Assembly: GCA_916988195.3 (NCBI GenBank)
Contig: CAKASQ030000009.1
Location: forward strand, 1-64,000
Source of the DNA: Oscillospiraceae bacterium
GTDB taxonomy: Bacteria > Bacillota > Clostridia > Oscillospirales > Oscillospiraceae
Direction of reading: 5' to 3'
DNA: 64,000 nt
In this document: positions 7,257-14,214 of the stretch, in pieces
Position numbering within the stretch: the stretch's first letter is position 1
Layout of the letters: each line of letters opens with the position of its first letter
Translations under genes and position numbers: made by a program
The notes under the pieces: generated by a model
Database searches by the model: none
The model's input: only the letters and a program-made list of their open reading frames with translations
What the model was told of the DNA's origin: nothing

Positions 7257-7374
7257 CTTCATCCTCCGGCACATACAGCGCCAACCTTGCGGCATCCGCC
7301 AGATGCGCGCAGATGCCAAGAACGCCCGCCACACCAATGACCACGCCAAGTGTAATTACAATTGCTTTTTTCAT
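7237..7374 (-). CDS. 45-residue membrane protein
   Basis: A short gene with a strong ribosome site, GGAGG 7 bases before ATG at 7374. It encodes one transmembrane helix (IVITLGVVIGVAGVLGICAHLA) and a very acidic tail ending EDEDDEDIY. It sits 15 bases after an ArdA-like gene and overlaps the next gene, so it is a true member of the operon. Function unknown. A single-pass protein with a charged tail could act at the envelope during conjugation, but this is speculation. Confidence 0.65.
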   Translation of the reverse strand: MKKAIVITLGVVIGVAGVLGICAHLADAARLALYVPEDEDDEDIY

Positions 7375-7389
7375 GACAAAACCTCCATT

Positions 7390-7983
7390 CTATAACGTCA
7401 TTTCGTATGTCTGCTTTGAGGTGCGCAGATCATCCAGAACTGCCTTCGGCAAGCCCTCCTTGCGCACAACGTATCCGCGGCTGCATGCCGCACCGCCATG
7501 CGCATCCTGCAATTCGGTCCCGACGGCTTCATAATTGATGTACCCAATCAGCTTTTCCGGGACAGGGAACGCGCCGCAGCCAACCAGATACCGCCCAATA
7601 GAATGTGCACTGCCGCATCCCGGCAGAATGACGTAATCGTCCAGCCGCTCTGTCAACTGCAAAATGTCCTTTGTGCCAGAGACGCTGTTTGCATCCAGCA
7701 TCCCAGCGAATTTGTCACAGTCGACCTCCGACATATGCTCTAGCCGGTCGGCAAGCTGATCGATGCGCTCGACTTCGCCCTCTGCGGCAAGATCTACGCC
7801 GCTCAGATACAGCCCTAAATTCATGACCTCGCTTGCCGCGCCCTGGATCGTGACTGTTTTGGACATCGACTTCAAAGTTTCCAGCGTTCTGTCAACATCC
7901 TCTTTTTCTGCAGGAGTTGTCGTAGGAAATGAGAGAAGCACCTGCTTTCCATTTTCGCCCTGCCTTAAAAACAACGTCACCAT
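7390..7983 (-). CDS. Single-module ArdA-like anti-restriction protein
   Basis: 197 residues, about the size of classical ArdA. Visible signatures are 'IDQLADRLEHMSEVDCDKFAGML' (the 'LNELAxxLEEMDEDELxxF' helix), 'LDDYVILPGCGSAHSIGRYLV' (the 'YxFYPGVxxxEELGRYYV' segment), 'LIGYINYEAVGTEL' and 'GYVVRKEGL'. ArdA mimics B-form DNA and inhibits type I restriction. The start overlaps the end of the upstream gene by 7 bases, with GGAGGG embedded there. Of the three ArdA-like genes here this one is the most typical in length. Confidence 0.78.
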   Translation of the reverse strand: MVTLFLRQGENGKQVLLSFPTTTPAEKEDVDRTLETLKSMSKTVTIQGAASEVMNLGLYLSGVDLAAEGEVERIDQLADRLEHMSEVDCDKFAGMLDANSVSGTKDILQLTERLDDYVILPGCGSAHSIGRYLVGCGAFPVPEKLIGYINYEAVGTELQDAHGGAACSRGYVVRKEGLPKAVLDDLRTSKQTYEMTL

Positions 7984-9179
7984 GTCATGCCCTCCATTTT
8001 TGCTTCCTGCTCCTGCTGATAGTTCTCTGCCGGATCGTCCTGCATCAGTTCCTCCAGCGTCAGTGTGCCGTGGTACGAAACGTAGCCACGATCCACAAAT
8101 ACACCGTTATCCTGAAGTATTCGCTTGACACCGTAGTCGCCATAGTTATAGAAATCTTCAAGGTTTTCGTCATATTCGTAATGACCGGACTGTTGTATCA
8201 TGTATTTTCCAAGTTCCTCCGGCGTGTGGACATTTGGTGCAAAATCAAATTGATCGAGGTTTTCAGCCAGCTGGCGGATGTTTGCTGCACACGTCGGTTT
8301 CGCCATCTGGCAGACCGCGCCGAGCTTCACGAAATCCTGTTCCTTGAAATTTGAACACGCACGGCACAGCTGATTCAGTTCAAAGAGCGATTCGTGTTCA
8401 AAGTCCAAAGCGCAATCGACCGCATCCGGAAACCGACTGCCTGAAAACAGAATCTGCATTTCGCCGCAAGAGGCAATCCCGGCACGAAGCATCGCGCGTT
8501 CCAGCTTCATCCGGCTTGCCGGGAGTTGCACCCACTCCTGCTTCTTTGGATCATCTTCACCTGTGGCTCGGATTTTCAGCTCCAGGATGCTGTTTTCTGC
8601 CATCCAGCTTTGGGGCAGATGCTTGCGGTCATACGCCTGCTCCAGCTTCATACCGTTGTCGTACACGACGCCAAATTGTGTCACATACCCCGGCTGCCCG
8701 GAGATCAACGCCAAAGCCGTCTCCTTTCCATCCAGATTCTCCAGTTCTTCCGAATCACAGGCACCGTGGACGGTCAGATAGTGGCGTTTGCCGACCAGCT
8801 CCAAATCATTAAAATCCGAAACGACCGTCACCTCTCTGGCGCAGAAAGAAAGATCGATCAGCTCGTCCGCTGCGGATAATCCGAATCGCTCCACCGCTGC
8901 ATTAAATTGCAGCAGTTCATATCGGTCGAAGCTCTCCATCTCCCGTGCCAGCCAGTCCAGCTCATCGATATTCGCCATCGTGCCGGTCATTCTGACCAGT
9001 GCGGGGCAGTTTGGTGCGCAAACGTCAACCACTAGGCAGTCCTGCACTCTGGCATCGCCGATCTGACTTTTTTCCAGCGCCAGAATTGCCTGCTCATATT
9101 GATCTTCGGGAATTGGGAACGTGATCGTGACCGGCGCAAAATGTGCGCTGCTTCTGTTTTTGAGCGTTGCTTCAAACAC
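7977..9179 (-). CDS. Two-module ArdA-like anti-restriction protein
   Basis: About 400 residues from GTG at 9179, with AGAGGTG just upstream inside the end of the preceding gene; a longer start at 9233 is less likely. Module 1 contains 'IDELDWLAREMESFDRYELLQFNAAV' and 'ISGQPGYVTQFGVVYDN'. Module 2 contains 'LFELNQLCRACSNFKEQDFVKL', 'FDFAPNVHTPEELGKYMIQQSGHY' and 'VFVDRGYVSYHGTL'. This 'PNVHTPEELGKY' string is a strong ArdA-family match. The codons for KMEGM at the end hold the ribosome site of the next ArdA-like gene. Confidence 0.78.
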   Translation of the reverse strand: MFEATLKNRSSAHFAPVTITFPIPEDQYEQAILALEKSQIGDARVQDCLVVDVCAPNCPALVRMTGTMANIDELDWLAREMESFDRYELLQFNAAVERFGLSAADELIDLSFCAREVTVVSDFNDLELVGKRHYLTVHGACDSEELENLDGKETALALISGQPGYVTQFGVVYDNGMKLEQAYDRKHLPQSWMAENSILELKIRATGEDDPKKQEWVQLPASRMKLERAMLRAGIASCGEMQILFSGSRFPDAVDCALDFEHESLFELNQLCRACSNFKEQDFVKLGAVCQMAKPTCAANIRQLAENLDQFDFAPNVHTPEELGKYMIQQSGHYEYDENLEDFYNYGDYGVKRILQDNGVFVDRGYVSYHGTLTLEELMQDDPAENYQQEQEAKMEGMTW

Positions 9180-9387
9180 GTTTTTCACCTCTGTTTTCAA
9201 TTTTTTGCATATCCGTGAAGGTACACTCACCATTGCTGCGCCAGCAAATCAGAGCCAGGCGCATATACGGACACTGACCCTCGTGCGGATACCAGCTGCA
9301 CTGTATCGTTGGCGGCGGGTCTGGGTGTGATTGCAGCGGCGGCGCATGGAAGCGTGGCTTCCAATATTCTTCTTGTCTGTGCTTCAT
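9172..9387 (-). CDS. Small cysteine-containing hypothetical protein
   Basis: 71 residues starting MKHRQEEYWKPRFH, with AGGAGGG 6 bases upstream. It is Pro/His rich at the start and has 'CSWYPHEGQCPYMRLALICWRSNGEC', four cysteines that could bind a metal. A terminator lies 18 bases before the start codon, so expression needs read-through or a promoter not seen. It overlaps the next gene by 8 bases. No family recognised. Confidence 0.6.
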   Translation of the reverse strand: MKHRQEEYWKPRFHAPPLQSHPDPPPTIQCSWYPHEGQCPYMRLALICWRSNGECTFTDMQKIENRGEKRV

Positions 9388-9404
9388 GAAATCCCTCCTG
9401 AACG

Positions 9405-9441
9405 CAAAAAAAGCCGAGACTTCTAAAAGAAATCTCGGCTT
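9405..9441 (-). terminator. Intrinsic terminator inside the ArdA operon
   Basis: AAGCCGAGA and TCTCGGCTT form a 9-bp perfect stem with a 13-base loop, followed by a long T-run on the minus strand. It is 10 bases after the stop of the 9452 gene and 18 bases before the next start codon. Confidence 0.85.
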
Positions 9442-9451
9442 CCTGCGAATA

Positions 9452-10117
9452 TTACATTGTCTGTTCCATTGTGGGGTGTTGATTCCGTTCCTCCTGCGGC
9501 AGAAGCAGCTCAATCTGCTCCTGCACACTTTGGAGCTGCTTATCTTCGGCATACGAGAGCGTCGCGTCGGCTTCCAGCGCAAACGCACACGCATTCCGGA
9601 TCACGGCAAGCTGCTCATCCGAAAAAAGGCGCTGTTCGTTTATCAAGCCTGCACGGGCAGCAAAATCCAGCTTCGCGGCTTCGTAATTTTCCATGAAGTA
9701 GTGACCGGCGTGGACGCCCTTCCGGTCGAAGTCCCACTCCCACGTCACGAATTTAGCGCCCTTTTTCCCAAGTTGTCCAGCCAGCACTGCATCACCGAAA
9801 TCTGCGAGCACTTTGTGGGTATCATCCAGACCGACAGCCTTCAGCGCAGGCGCACGTTCAAAGACACGCATATACTCTTTGACATGCCCGGCAGTCTGTA
9901 TCACCGTTCGAAGCTGCCGGTCTACTTCCGGTCCTGTGATATCTGCCGGTCTAAACCGGACGATACCGTCTCTGTCAACCGAGCAGAGCGGCTGTCCGTT
10001 CCATTTGACGCGGATCAGACCGTCCTCCAGCAGCCTTGCATCCAGCTCCTTGCGCAGGAGCTTCTGTTCTACCTCTTGCAGAAATCTTTCCTTCTGCGAT
10101 GTGTTTTCTTCGCACAT
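9452..10117 (-). CDS. Hypothetical mobile-element protein
   Basis: 221 residues from ATG at 10117, with GGAGG 8 bases upstream. The N-terminal third is charged and helical; the centre has 'ALKAVGLDDTHKVLADFGDAVLAGQLGKKG'; the C-terminal part has 'FVTWEWDFDRKGVHAGHYFMENYEAAKLDFAARAGLINEQRLFSDEQLAVIRNAC', a block I associate with accessory proteins of Clostridia conjugative elements, without a known function. It is the first gene of the ten-gene operon, preceded by an attenuator-like terminator and followed by another terminator. Confidence 0.6.
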   Translation of the reverse strand: MCEENTSQKERFLQEVEQKLLRKELDARLLEDGLIRVKWNGQPLCSVDRDGIVRFRPADITGPEVDRQLRTVIQTAGHVKEYMRVFERAPALKAVGLDDTHKVLADFGDAVLAGQLGKKGAKFVTWEWDFDRKGVHAGHYFMENYEAAKLDFAARAGLINEQRLFSDEQLAVIRNACAFALEADATLSYAEDKQLQSVQEQIELLLPQEERNQHPTMEQTM

Positions 10118-10154
10118 ACAATACACCTCCATTCTCAGCGCCCTTTTTGAGCGC

Positions 10155-10199
10155 AAAAAAGGCGCTGGTCATTGGTCCGTCAAAACCAACAATCCAGCG
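10155..10199 (-). terminator. Terminator or attenuator in the ArdA operon leader
   Basis: On the minus strand CGCTGG pairs with CCAGCG, extended by ATTG..TGGT with ACCAAT, and is followed by six T. It ends 38 bases upstream of the first gene. A second hairpin (AGCGCCTTTTT with AAAAAGGGCGCT, 10133-10165 region) overlaps the T-run, so the two could be mutually exclusive, as in an attenuator. Confidence 0.6.
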
Positions 10200-10295
10200 T
10201 CCATAATTTTGTGAAAGATTTTTCTTCAATTTTTCCGAAATCTCGCCGCCGCAGCCCTCTGAAAAAGGGCGCTGGCTGCAAAAATCCCCTTGAAA

Positions 10296-10348
10296 ATGGA
10301 AACGGCGCAGAGGTTCAAATCCTGTTTGAACCTCTGCGCCGTTTCCAT
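10296..10348. repeat. Perfect 24-bp inverted repeat with 5-base loop
   Basis: Arms 10296-10319 and 10325-10348 are exact reverse complements around TCCTG. The centre (AGAGGTTCAAATCC) resembles the T-arm of a tRNA. No T-run follows that would make it a normal terminator. It could be a recombination or attachment remnant or a protein-binding hairpin. Confidence 0.85.
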
Positions 10349-10383
10349 TGAGCCATCGAATACTTTGAAAATTTTCGGCCGTA

Positions 10384-10442
10384 AAAAACTCCGAACACCT
10401 TGAAATCACTGGGCTTTTCGTCCATTGATCCAAAGTGTTCGG
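10384..10442 (-). terminator. Terminator of the tRNA operon
   Basis: CCGAACAC and GTGTTCGG form an 8-bp perfect stem around a loop of 36 bases, followed by AGTTTTTT on the minus strand, 7 bases after the CCA end of tRNA-Cys. Confidence 0.65.
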
Positions 10443-10448
10443 ATGACT

Positions 10449-10523
10449 TGGAGGTGCTGCCCAGATTTGAACTGGGGAATGAAGGTTTTGCAGACCTTTG
10501 CCTTACCACTTGGCCACAGCACC
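10449..10523 (-). tRNA. tRNA-Cys (GCA)
   Basis: The cloverleaf is complete: acceptor GGTGCTG/CAGCACC, D-arm GGCCAAGTGGTAAGGC, anticodon loop CTGCAAA with anticodon GCA, T-arm with GTTCAAAT, discriminator T and an encoded CCA. Last tRNA of the operon. Confidence 0.96.
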
Positions 10524-10565
10524 AGATATGAAAAAAGGAATGCGATAAGGCATTCCTATTTTATT

Positions 10566-10641
10566 TGGAGCGGGTGACGAGGCTCGAACTCGCTACCTCC
10601 ACCTTGGCAAGGTGGCGCTCTACCGGATGAGCTACACCCGC
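10566..10641 (-). tRNA. tRNA-Gly (GCC)
   Basis: Acceptor GCGGGTG/CACCCGC, D-arm with AGCTCATCCGGTAGAGC, anticodon stem-loop CACCTTGCCAAGGTG with anticodon GCC, T-loop GTTCGAG, discriminator T and encoded CCA. Confidence 0.96.
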
Positions 10642-10647
10642 ATAATG

Positions 10648-10733
<86 letters not shown>

Positions 10734-10760
10734 GAGATAAACTCGCCTCATCATACATTA

Positions 10761-10837
10761 TGGCGACCCGGAACAGACTCGAACTGTCGACCTCCAGCGT
10801 GACAGGCTGGCGTGCTAACCGACTGCACCACCGGGCC
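10761..10837 (-). tRNA. tRNA-Asp (GTC)
   Basis: Acceptor GGCCCGG/CCGGGTC, D-arm with GTGCAGTCGGTTAGCAC, anticodon stem-loop CCAGCCTGTCACGCTGG with anticodon GTC, T-loop GTTCGAG, discriminator G and encoded CCA. Confidence 0.96.
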
Positions 10838-10844
10838 AGATAAA

Positions 10845-10920
10845 TGGTGGAAAGTACAGGGCTCGAACCTGTGACCCCTTGCTTGTAAGGCAAGTGCTCT
10901 CCCAGCTGAGCTAACCTTCC
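10845..10920 (-). tRNA. tRNA-Val (TAC)
   Basis: Acceptor GGAAGGT/ACTTTCC, D-arm TAGCTCAGCTGGGAGAGCA, anticodon stem-loop CTTGCCTTACAAGCAAG with anticodon TAC, T-loop GTTCGAG, discriminator A and encoded CCA. First tRNA of the operon. Confidence 0.96.
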
Positions 10921-10969
10921 ATTCCACACAAGCCGCTCTTGCGGCGCCGCATCTCTCAGCGACATCGAT

Positions 10970-10998
10970 ATTATAATCAGGTCGACCCCAAAAGTCAA
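10970..10998 (-). promoter_or_regulatory. Promoter of the five-tRNA operon
   Basis: On the minus strand TTGACT (10993-10998) and TATAAT (10970-10975) are 17 bases apart, 50 bases upstream of tRNA-Val. The near-perfect sigma-70 boxes fit a stable-RNA promoter. The serine-recombinase element begins about 50 bases further upstream. Confidence 0.85.
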
Positions 10999-11072
10999 GC
11001 ATTTTTTTCAAAAAACGCAAACAAATTTTTGCGCGTCCAAAAAGTTTGGTTTTTTGACCTATTTCCGGGAAC

Positions 11073-12725
11073 TTACAACGTCTCGACCATTGTTTCATTT
11101 TCCAAGGGCAATTCTTTCACTTCTGTCCCATTCACTGGAACGGGGAAGTTGAAGATAATCTTCCTGATCCAGTTGCCATCCGGCTGCCTTTCCGGGAACA
11201 ACTCGATTCGCTCGATAAATGCCCGCATAAATTCTTTTCGCTCCACCTCGGAGGCGGCTTCATAGACCTGATCGAACGCCAACAGTAAGCGATAGATGTT
11301 GTCGCCAGAAATTTTCTCCTGTCGGATACTCCGTATCTGGCTTTGCACATCGTCAATCTGGACTTCAATCTCATCTATTGCGCCATATTGCTCGTCATAG
11401 CGGCGCTGCAAATCAGAAATTTTCCGGTCATAATACGGGTCATTCACATCCAAACCGTCCATCTGCCGTTCCAGGCGGGCTTTTGTGCCTAACGTCTGCC
11501 GAAGCTGCGCTTGCAACGCTTCCAGCTGTTTCTCTAAGTCGTTCGTATCGACAGCGGAGCCAATTTTCGCCTTGATTGCATCCGCAAACCGTGGGTTGCT
11601 GACCATAGCGGAGATAATTGACGCTACCATGCGGTTCATCTCTGTCTGTTCAATGTTCAGCCGGAAAGTGCACTCGTGGCCTGTTGGCGTTACCGTATTC
11701 TTGCAGTAATAGTAATAGCGGGTCTTTTTGTCCTTGCTGTGGGCTTTTGCAATATTCCCGTACAGGCTTTTGCCGCAGCAAGGGCATTTCAGAATGCCGG
11801 ACAGAATATGTGCATGGGTAGGATCGTTGACCTTCTCACGCCGATAAGCATTGACTTTCCGTTTCTCCTGCGCGAGATTCCAATCTTCTTCTGAAATGAT
11901 AGCCTCATGCTTTCCCTCGTACACGGGGAACTCCGACTGCTCAACCACGTGCATCTCATTTCGGGTGCCGATCTTCTTCTCTGTCCGGCGTCTGCCATAG
12001 GCGATTTTCCCCATATATACCGGATTATCAATGATACTTTTCACAAAGCTGGCGGAAAAACCGGGAATAGTACCGTTCTGCCGCATCTTTTTCACAAAGC
12101 CCTGCCGGTTCAGATATTTCGCCACGCCGCTAACACCATCGTTGGTGTGAATATAGCGGTCAAAGATGGTGCGGATCACGTCCACTTCATCCTCAGCAAT
12201 CAACAGTTCGCCTTTTTCAAGGCGGTATCCATAAGGGGCAAAGCCACCGTTCCATTTTCCTTCACGGGCTTTCTGCTCCCGTCCGGCCATCGTCTGGGTC
12301 CGAATATTCTCACGCTCTATCTCTGCCACCGCAGAAAGGACAGAAATCATCAGCTTGCCGGAATCTTTGGAACTGTCAATGCCGTCTTCCACACAAATCA
12401 GATTGACACCGAAATCCTGCATCAGCTGCAAGGAATTTAGCACGTCAGCGGCATTCCTGCCAAACCGGGACAACTTGAATACCAGTACATATTCCACTCC
12501 GTCTTTGCAGTCCTGAATGTCTTGCAGCATCCGCTGAAATTCATGTCTGCCCTGAATATTCTTACCGGAAAAGCCTTCGTCAGAATATTCACCGGCCACT
12601 ACCATATCTTCGTATTCAGCGTATTTCCGCAGCTTGTCTCGCTGAGCATCCAGACTGTATCCGTCCACCTGCATGGAAGTAGATACCCGTGTGTAGAGAT
12701 AGCATTTTGTTTTAGTTTTTTTCAT
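11073..12725 (-). CDS. Large serine recombinase (resolvase/invertase family)
   Basis: 550 residues. It cuts and rejoins DNA through a phosphoserine link to integrate and excise the element. The N-terminal catalytic domain has 'YLYTRVSTSMQ' with the nucleophile at Ser15, 'SLDAQRDKLRKYAE' and 'FKLSRFGRNAADVL'. A recombinase domain follows ('GGFAPYGYRLEKGEL'), then a zinc ribbon ('CPCCGKSLYG' with 'HEC' downstream) and a coiled coil near residues 425-480. ATG at 12725 has GAAAGGGG upstream; the longer frame is not preceded by a site. It overlaps the HTH gene by 14 bases, so both are coupled. Confidence 0.95.
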   Translation of the reverse strand: MKKTKTKCYLYTRVSTSMQVDGYSLDAQRDKLRKYAEYEDMVVAGEYSDEGFSGKNIQGRHEFQRMLQDIQDCKDGVEYVLVFKLSRFGRNAADVLNSLQLMQDFGVNLICVEDGIDSSKDSGKLMISVLSAVAEIERENIRTQTMAGREQKAREGKWNGGFAPYGYRLEKGELLIAEDEVDVIRTIFDRYIHTNDGVSGVAKYLNRQGFVKKMRQNGTIPGFSASFVKSIIDNPVYMGKIAYGRRRTEKKIGTRNEMHVVEQSEFPVYEGKHEAIISEEDWNLAQEKRKVNAYRREKVNDPTHAHILSGILKCPCCGKSLYGNIAKAHSKDKKTRYYYYCKNTVTPTGHECTFRLNIEQTEMNRMVASIISAMVSNPRFADAIKAKIGSAVDTNDLEKQLEALQAQLRQTLGTKARLERQMDGLDVNDPYYDRKISDLQRRYDEQYGAIDEIEVQIDDVQSQIRSIRQEKISGDNIYRLLLAFDQVYEAASEVERKEFMRAFIERIELFPERQPDGNWIRKIIFNFPVPVNGTEVKELPLENETMVETL

Positions 12726-12957
12726 GCAGGCCGCCCCTTTCTTCCATCTCTGAACATTCATCCGTAACTTTCTTCTTCGCCAGACCTTCATTCTGAATGT
12801 AGTACTCCAACAAACGGAGTACATATTCAGGCGCATGGCGGTTATCCAGTTCCCACTCTGTCACAGTCCGATAGGGAATCCGAAAATATTTACAAAATTC
12901 CTTGCGGTTCATGCCGGTGCTTTCCCGCAGTTCTTTTATTTTGGTTTTGCAGTCCAT
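12712..12957 (-). CDS. HTH regulator of the recombinase operon
   Basis: 81 residues. A helix-turn-helix is visible in 'KIKELRESTGMNRKEFCKYFRIPYRTVTEWELDNRHAPEYVLRLLEYYI'. ATG at 12957 is taken as the start; it lies 24 bases after the operator described at 12981-13031. The gene is directly upstream of and overlaps the recombinase, so the likely role is autoregulation and control of excision. This is inferred from gene order and operator position. Confidence 0.78.
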   Translation of the reverse strand: MDCKTKIKELRESTGMNRKEFCKYFRIPYRTVTEWELDNRHAPEYVLRLLEYYIQNEGLAKKKVTDECSEMEERGGLHEKN

Positions 12958-12980
12958 TTCATTTACCCCATAAAGCAAAA

Positions 12981-13031
12981 TACACGTTGCGTATTTATTA
13001 TAGCATACGCCAATCAAATACGCAACGTGTA
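12981..13031 (-). promoter_or_regulatory. Promoter within a 16-bp perfect inverted-repeat operator
   Basis: TACACGTTGCGTATTT (12981-12996) and its exact complement (13016-13031) flank 19 bases. On the minus strand the right arm contains the -35 TTGCGT (13020-13025), and TATAAT (12997-13002) lies next to the left arm, with 17 bases between boxes. A dimeric repressor bound here would block RNA polymerase. Confidence 0.8.
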
Positions 13032-13044
13032 AATTCAATTTACA

Positions 13045-13242
13045 TCAAGCGGCTTTGTCAAATTCCTGATACACAGGAACGGGTTGCTTTCCTGATACCG
13101 CAGACTGTGTACAGCCATCCTTCGCAGTCTCCTGCATCTGCTCCAACAGCTGCGGCCCGTACTTCTGCAACAGCCGCGCCATCACATCAACACAGCGGTC
13201 AAATGCCGCATTATATTTTGGATCATCATAAACTTTGCTCAA
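13045..13242 (-). CDS. Small hypothetical protein downstream of the relaxase
   Basis: 65 residues. TTG at 13242 is the best start, with AAAGGAG 7 bases upstream inside the end of the relaxase gene (17-base overlap). It reads 'SKVYDDPKYNAAFDRCVDVMARLLQKYGPQLLEQM', mostly helical, with a Pro/Val tail. Small proteins of this kind are common after Mob genes and may help relaxase binding, but no family is recognised. Confidence 0.62.
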   Translation of the reverse strand: MSKVYDDPKYNAAFDRCVDVMARLLQKYGPQLLEQMQETAKDGCTQSAVSGKQPVPVYQEFDKAA

Positions 13243-14212
13243 TAGACCGCTCCTTTCCTCTATGGCTGCTCTGCGCATAGATGTTCAAAACTTCTGCCGG
13301 TATCTGTTCCAAAATCGCCACGGCACTGTCATAGTCGCGCCGCAGCTTGAGGTCTTCGATCTGCTTTAGGGTGCTGACCTTCTGCGCCGATGCAAGAGAT
13401 TCTTCCAGCTCGGCATTTTTCGTTTTCAGCTTTTTGTTTTCGGATGCTGTTTTCGTAAAAGCCACGCCATATTTCCGCAGCAGCGTGTCCATCTTCTCCA
13501 CGCTGGGAATATAGCTATCCAGAATCTTGCAGATTTCCTCCGCCCGGCTTTTGGCGTTAAAGGGATTGATTCCAGTGAGCAGATCCTCCAGTTTGCTTTT
13601 CTGTTTGGTCAGTCTGGTCATCTCCTTAAATACGCGGGGCGGGATATGGTCGCGCCCGGTCAGGCTGGCGCTCTCGCCACGCTCCAAATCTGGAAACTTC
13701 TTGACCATGTGTTTCCAAAACTCATCCTGCCACCAGGTCAGCTTCTTTTTATTGCCCATGATGTCTTTGGCGCTGAGCCTGCCGTCCTCCGTCAAAGGGA
13801 CAAAACAAAGGTGCATATGGGGCGTTTTCTCGTCCATATGCACCACGGCGGATATAATTGTCTCTTTGGACTGATGCTGTTCCAGAAAGTGCAGAGCTTC
13901 CTCGAAAAATACCCGAATTTCCGCCCGTTTCTTTCCCTTAAAGAACTCCGGGCTGGCTGTGAACAGCGTCTCGATCATACGGATACTGTCTTTCCGGGTA
14001 CGGCATCCGGCAGCGGCAATTTGCCTCTCTGACTCGGCCCGGTACTTGCCGGGCGGTTTGACCAGATGGAAGTTGTACTTGCTTCGGCTGGTATCCACAT
14101 CGGGATTACTGGCGTACTTTTCCTTTGTGCGCTCGTTATGGGCCTCGATATTGCCGATTTCAGGCCCCTTATATTTGGCAAATCGCATAATCGCGTATTG
14201 TGCTTTTTCCAT
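13226..14212 (-). CDS. MobV-type relaxase (Mob/Pre family)
   Basis: 328 residues. It nicks DNA at an origin of transfer so that the element can be mobilized by a helper conjugation system. The N-terminal 'MEKAQYAIMRFAKYKGPEIGNIEAHNER' and the histidine motif 'VVHMDEKTPHMHLCFVPL' (HxDExTPHxH, metal binding) identify the MobV family. A coiled coil follows around residues 245-300. ATG at 14212 has GGAGGG 7 bases upstream; a TTG two codons earlier is too close to it. It lies between two small genes in an overlapping operon. Confidence 0.92.
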   Translation of the reverse strand: MEKAQYAIMRFAKYKGPEIGNIEAHNERTKEKYASNPDVDTSRSKYNFHLVKPPGKYRAESERQIAAAGCRTRKDSIRMIETLFTASPEFFKGKKRAEIRVFFEEALHFLEQHQSKETIISAVVHMDEKTPHMHLCFVPLTEDGRLSAKDIMGNKKKLTWWQDEFWKHMVKKFPDLERGESASLTGRDHIPPRVFKEMTRLTKQKSKLEDLLTGINPFNAKSRAEEICKILDSYIPSVEKMDTLLRKYGVAFTKTASENKKLKTKNAELEESLASAQKVSTLKQIEDLKLRRDYDSAVAILEQIPAEVLNIYAQSSHRGKERSIEQSL

Positions 14213-14214
14213 AC

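Larger units (their letters stand above)
1..10448. mobile_element. Accessory region of a conjugative-type integrative element (partial)
   Basis: All genes here are of kinds typical of Firmicutes integrative conjugative elements: ArdA-like anti-restriction proteins, DUF4314 and DUF3849 proteins, an orphan Dam-type methylase, SpoVG-like and XRE regulators. No chromosomal housekeeping gene interrupts them up to the tRNA operon. The left boundary is outside the window. The right boundary is inferred to lie between the 10117 gene start and tRNA-Cys at 10449; no duplicated tRNA end could be checked because only one end is visible. No integrase or transfer gene of this element is in view, so the class of element is an inference. 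Confidence 0.65.
10200..10448 (-). other. Gene-free leader between tRNA-Cys and the ArdA operon
   Basis: No open frame with a ribosome site is visible. The stretch holds the tRNA operon terminator, a 24-bp perfect palindrome and a GC-rich imperfect hairpin near 10245-10275. No clear sigma-70 promoter is seen for the leftward operon, so its transcript may start here at a non-consensus site or be read through from the tRNA operon. Confidence 0.4.
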
